Shown piece after piece: positions 6,825 to 9,245 of a stretch of 9,245 nt of DNA. The notes beneath the pieces are model-generated. The model had not been told where the DNA came from and ran no database searches. It worked only from the letters and a program-made list of their open reading frames with translations. Origin of the DNA: Omnitrophica bacterium GWA2_52_8 (GTDB lineage Bacteria > Omnitrophota > Omnitrophia > Omnitrophales > Aquincolibacteriaceae). The position numbers and the translations under genes were made by a program. Numbering within the stretch: position 1 is the stretch's first letter; each line of letters begins with the position of its first letter. The DNA lies in assembly GCA_001804025.1 (NCBI GenBank), contig MHFC01000122.1, positions 24,272 through 33,516 on the forward strand, read 5' to 3'.

Positions 6825-6851
6825 GCATTTCTCATTGGTGATGAGAAATGC
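6825..6851. other. Perfect 11-bp stem-loop just after the cytochrome stop codon
   Basis: This is the inverted copy of the hairpin at 2988-3014: an 11-bp stem with loop TGGTG on the plus strand. It lies 10 nt beyond the TGA of the minus-strand cytochrome gene, nearly the same placement as the left copy has relative to the DUF3307 stop. Confidence 0.75.
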
Positions 6852-6861
6852 GGGTTAGGTG

Positions 6862-8805
6862 TCAGCCGCCGGACCCGTCTTTAAATTTGAAATACACGCC
6901 ATGATGATAGGCGTGGCAGACCGTGCAGTCCTGGCGTGCCGGGGCGGCTGTCGGCGTCTGGTTTTCAGCCCCATGACAGTGGGTGCAGGTTTCTTTCCGG
7001 ATCGGCATAAAATTACCCGCAAAAGGCGTCACTTTCCCAGTACCGGCGAGGTCTTTTATATGCGGAAAAGCCTTTTCCAGCGTCCTTTCCGGATTCATAC
7101 GATGGCAAAGTTTACACGATTCCCCTTCCATGCCGAGCCGATGTAAATGGGCCCCATGCGAAAAATTGGTATACGGCTCTTCACGGGCCGGCTGAAAATG
7201 CCAGTCGACCCGGATCCCCGCTTCCGTCCGGCCCTCTTCCTGCGTCACCGTCAGCGCGTGACATTTAATACATTTTCCGGGACCTTCATTTTTTGACAGC
7301 AAGTGCTGCTGCAGGGACGTTTTGCTTTTTAGCGCATATTCGATCCATGACTTGAGGACAGGGTCCGCATGTCCCATCGGCTGATAGAAAAGCTCCAGCG
7401 AATCCGCGTGCCATCCGCCGTCATGCAGTGCGGGAGGGACCGCGTACTCCTGATTCGACAGCCAGGCACAAGCTGCCGATTGAATGAGTTCGGGGTCCAG
7501 TCCCGCAAGCAGGACTTTGGAATCATCCGCAGGTCCGGCTTGCGCAAGCCGAGACGAAAATGCAGCACTGCCCTGGCCGGCCATCTCGAGCATAAGCTGC
7601 TGCATCGGTCCGCCGTAGGTTTCGGGATCCATGGCATCAACATCCAACAACGCCGCGCTGATTTTGCTCGGCTCTTCTAAAGAGACGCTTTCAAAACTTT
7701 CGGCACCTGCAGCGCTGTCAGACGCCGCGACATTTCCCGAGGCATCCGTTTTAAGGTCTTTTTGAGATTTCCACATAATCGGCCCGCACGCTTCATAAGC
7801 CTGCTTCTTTGTGACGCTGTTTGAAACGAGCTCGGGAGAACGGAAGAGTGACAGGCGTGCGGAAACGATATCGGTTTGATGACATTGGGCGCATGCCGTC
7901 TCATAACTTTTGGTAACAACATGTCTCTGGTTCGTGGAAGTAACTTCATGACAGCCCAAACAATTTGCGGGCGCTTTGGCGGATACGGACGGATTTTTGA
8001 AATGCCTGCTCCAGTGCGTTCCATGATCAAACTGAACCGAGGGGCGGTCTTCATAAGGATAATTTTTCGGAAATTGGGGGTGTCCGTCTGAAAAACTCTT
8101 GAATTTCACCGAGTGGCACGATTGGCATTGCCGGTCGCCCATCTGCTGCAAATCAAAGCCGTAACCGCGGTGTTCGGTGTGACACATCAGGCACCGCGTC
8201 TCCTCAAGACCGGGCCTTGCCTCAAACAATGTATTGTGGGCTTTTTCGGCAGGACCTTCAAAGCGGTGACAGGTCAAACACTTGGAATCAAAGTCTTCCT
8301 TCACAAATAAATGCATCAGCCAGTTTTGCGGCCCGCGGCCATGAGCGCTATGACATACCCCACAACCATCCGGCCCGGAAAAACTTGCATGCGGCGCAGA
8401 CAAAGGTCCGGGATTAACCGGACTAAACGGATTTTTGCCGGAGCGTATAAAAATCAGCAGCCCCGCGAGCGTCGACAGCACCAACAGGCCGGAGAAAAGA
8501 ACGAGCCGCTGCCGCTGATGCCTTAATGATAACAGCGGTATGCAAGGCGGATGCCGCTGCGAACATTTCCCGTCCGGCCGGGGGCCCTCACTACATGGGC
8601 CGCCTGCCGCAGAAGGGCGCCGGCATTCATAGCGCCCCTTTTCATTGCAGACCGGATTGCATTCATAAACGCCGCCGCAGCTTCCGTCCGGCTGTGGCCC
8701 ATTATAACAGGGTGTGTTCCACATCCTTTCTTTGCCGCAGCGGTATTTCTGATGCGGCCGCTCGTAGAAATTTTTAAAAGGCTTGTTTGAATCGGGCGCT
8801 ACCAT
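6862..8805 (-). CDS. Membrane-anchored decaheme cytochrome c with N-terminal duplicated Cys module
   Basis: This 647-residue protein has ten CxxCH heme c motifs at 148, 176, 205, 227, 282, 305, 512, 564, 607 and 627. Nearby His residues (FDHGTHW at 259-265, FSHGAHLH at 548-555) could be distal ligands. One membrane helix (101-120) follows a basic stretch. The hemes must lie in the periplasm, so the first 95 residues should be cytoplasmic. That part holds nine Cys in two copies of C-x9-C-x9-C-x5/6-C (23, 33, 43, 49 and 61, 71, 81, 88) plus C53, with GPxPDG in each copy. This may be a metal or Fe-S module, which is inference. Residues 310-511 lack hemes and are Ala/Ser-rich near 355-385. The ATG at 8805 has no clear ribosome binding site and is 30 bp from the upstream gene, with a small GGGG/CCCC stem (8820-8832) between them. 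The likely role is electron transfer at the inner membrane. I cannot name the family. Confidence 0.88.
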   Translation of the reverse strand: MVAPDSNKPFKNFYERPHQKYRCGKERMWNTPCYNGPQPDGSCGGVYECNPVCNEKGRYECRRPSAAGGPCSEGPRPDGKCSQRHPPCIPLLSLRHQRQRLVLFSGLLVLSTLAGLLIFIRSGKNPFSPVNPGPLSAPHASFSGPDGCGVCHSAHGRGPQNWLMHLFVKEDFDSKCLTCHRFEGPAEKAHNTLFEARPGLEETRCLMCHTEHRGYGFDLQQMGDRQCQSCHSVKFKSFSDGHPQFPKNYPYEDRPSVQFDHGTHWSRHFKNPSVSAKAPANCLGCHEVTSTNQRHVVTKSYETACAQCHQTDIVSARLSLFRSPELVSNSVTKKQAYEACGPIMWKSQKDLKTDASGNVAASDSAAGAESFESVSLEEPSKISAALLDVDAMDPETYGGPMQQLMLEMAGQGSAAFSSRLAQAGPADDSKVLLAGLDPELIQSAACAWLSNQEYAVPPALHDGGWHADSLELFYQPMGHADPVLKSWIEYALKSKTSLQQHLLSKNEGPGKCIKCHALTVTQEEGRTEAGIRVDWHFQPAREEPYTNFSHGAHLHRLGMEGESCKLCHRMNPERTLEKAFPHIKDLAGTGKVTPFAGNFMPIRKETCTHCHGAENQTPTAAPARQDCTVCHAYHHGVYFKFKDGSGG

Positions 8806-8835
8806 GATTATTTTGCAGTGGGGATAAACCCCGGA

Positions 8836-9245
8836 TTATAAGGCATAGATATGCACCAGAACGACGTGCCAGAAACTCAAGATCAGTGCCATGAAAGTTA
8901 ACGGGATATGAATCAGCAGCCAGCCCTTCATAATCGATTGAAGGGCGAAATGCAAATCCACTTTGTTTTTATAACGAGCCAGCTCCTCCAATTGACGGAA
9001 ATAGTCTTTATCCCGGTCGCTCAAATAGCGGGTTACGATGTGATGTTGATGACGAACCCAATGTTCGGCTTTTGGGATGCCCGCGGCATGCGATATGAAA
9101 AACCGCGGCCTTCGGAAAAACCATTCGAGCGTTTCAAAGTAATGCTTGGCTAAAACTTGACTCGAAGATTCTTGAGTGCACTTGACGATGATGTCTTCGG
9201 CCTGAGCGCGCAATCGCGCGATTTCGGCAGGAATGCGCTCATAAA
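8836..9245 (-). CDS. C-terminal part of a membrane protein, probable redox partner of the cytochrome (partial)
   Basis: The frame is open through the right edge, and 136 codons to the TAA at 8836 are visible, so this is the end of a larger protein. The visible part is a soluble, charged helical region rich in aromatic and His residues (HWVRHQHHIVTRY), then ELARYKNKVDLHFALQ, then a long hydrophobic tail of about 26 residues that ends the protein. His residues occur at VDLH, LLIHI, SFWHV and LVHI, spaced as b-heme ligands can be in membrane cytochromes; this is suggestive only. It is transcribed towards the decaheme cytochrome gene with a 30-bp gap, so the two are probably co-transcribed and may form one electron-transfer complex. 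An internal TTG at 9213 is not taken as the start, because coherent sequence continues upstream of it. I do not recognise the family. Confidence 0.7.
   Translation of the reverse strand, partial: YERIPAEIARLRAQAEDIIVKCTQESSSQVLAKHYFETLEWFFRRPRFFISHAAGIPKAEHWVRHQHHIVTRYLSDRDKDYFRQLEELARYKNKVDLHFALQSIMKGWLLIHIPLTFMALILSFWHVVLVHIYAL

Larger units (their letters stand above)
6665..6860 (-). repeat. Right copy of the hairpin-rich repeat element, inverted and longer (about 196 bp)
   Basis: Read on the minus strand, the element starts ACCTAACCC one base after the TGA of the cytochrome gene. It carries the 71-bp core (6788-6858) at 69 of 71 identity with the left copy, both differences being transitions. 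It then holds GGGGTTG, an extra nested palindrome of about 55 bp, the shared CCAAAGCGGTTT stretch, and a final hairpin ending near CCGGACTAAC. Almost the whole element can fold: stems at 6672-6710, 6711-6738, 6739-6769 (enclosed by GGGGTTG/CAACCCC at 6723-6729 and 6772-6778), 6778-6813, 6814-6824 and 6825-6851. It lies between convergent genes and probably shapes both mRNA 3' ends. It has no coding capacity of its own. Confidence 0.8.

Noticed and set aside
2979..6860. Composite transposon carrying the phosphatase and cyclase genes
   Set aside because: No transposase, no clear target-site duplication outside the repeats, and the outer flanks differ; independent insertion of two repeat copies is simpler.
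2979..6860. Classical integron cassette array
   Set aside because: The two elements are inverted, no integrase is seen, the bracketed genes are large regulators, and only the left copy has both core boxes; attC-like ends are kept as a hypothesis only.
6637..6861. Rho-independent terminator between the convergent genes
   Set aside because: Strong stems are present, but none is followed by a T-run on either strand; they are reported as repeat hairpins only.
7677..8054. 125-codon minus-strand frame within the cytochrome gene
   Set aside because: It is in another frame of the same strand over a region with intact CxxCH motifs, so it is a shifted reading of the cytochrome.
8820..8832. GGGG/CCCC stem-loop between the partial membrane protein gene and the cytochrome gene as a terminator
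   Set aside because: Only four base pairs and no T-run; too weak to call, noted in the cytochrome entry.

Overview
The window looks like chromosomal DNA from a Gram-negative, environmentally versatile bacterium with moderate GC content. It is rich in multi-domain signalling proteins and carries a ten-heme c-type cytochrome with a likely membrane partner. That mix is common in Desulfobacterota-like, Nitrospirota-like and uncultured relatives, but nothing here fixes the taxon. No tRNA, rRNA, transposase, integrase or CRISPR array was seen.

Layout. (1) Positions 1-1865, minus strand: the N-terminal 621 residues of a receiver-PAS-GAF-GGDEF protein that runs off the left edge, probably into an EAL domain. 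Its diguanylate cyclase signature reads WGDEY and its receiver is partly degenerate. (2) Positions 1866-2279: a divergent control region with a good minus-strand sigma70-type promoter, a weaker plus-strand one, a 14-bp perfect palindrome between them, and a possible 64-codon leader ORF. (3) 2280-2984, plus: a DUF3307-type membrane protein. (4) 2979-3113: a hairpin-rich repeat element that fills the whole gap to the next gene. (5) 3116-4387 and 4384-6636, plus: a GAF-SpoIIE (RsbU-like) phosphatase overlapping by 4 bp a CHASE2 class III adenylate cyclase. (6) 6665-6860: a second, longer copy of the repeat element in inverted orientation. (7) 6862-8805, minus: a decaheme cytochrome c with a duplicated four-cysteine module on the presumed cytoplasmic side. 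(8) 8836-9245, minus: the C-terminal end of a membrane protein with histidines in its hydrophobic tail, 30 bp upstream of the cytochrome gene.

How the parts may work together. Three second-messenger or partner-switching outputs (c-di-GMP-type, SpoIIE phosphatase, cAMP) lie next to each other, with sensory PAS, GAF and CHASE2 inputs. The phosphatase and cyclase are almost certainly co-translated and form one module. The cytochrome and its neighbour form a separate convergent electron-transfer module.

The most unusual structure is the pair of repeat elements. A 71-bp core, 69/71 identical, sits in inverted orientation directly after the stop codon of each outer gene and brackets the phosphatase-cyclase pair. 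The left copy supplies the stop codon of the gene before it and a GGGG run that may be the ribosome binding site of the gene after it. Its ends also match integron attC core consensus sequences, although the rest of its fold does not look like a standard attC.
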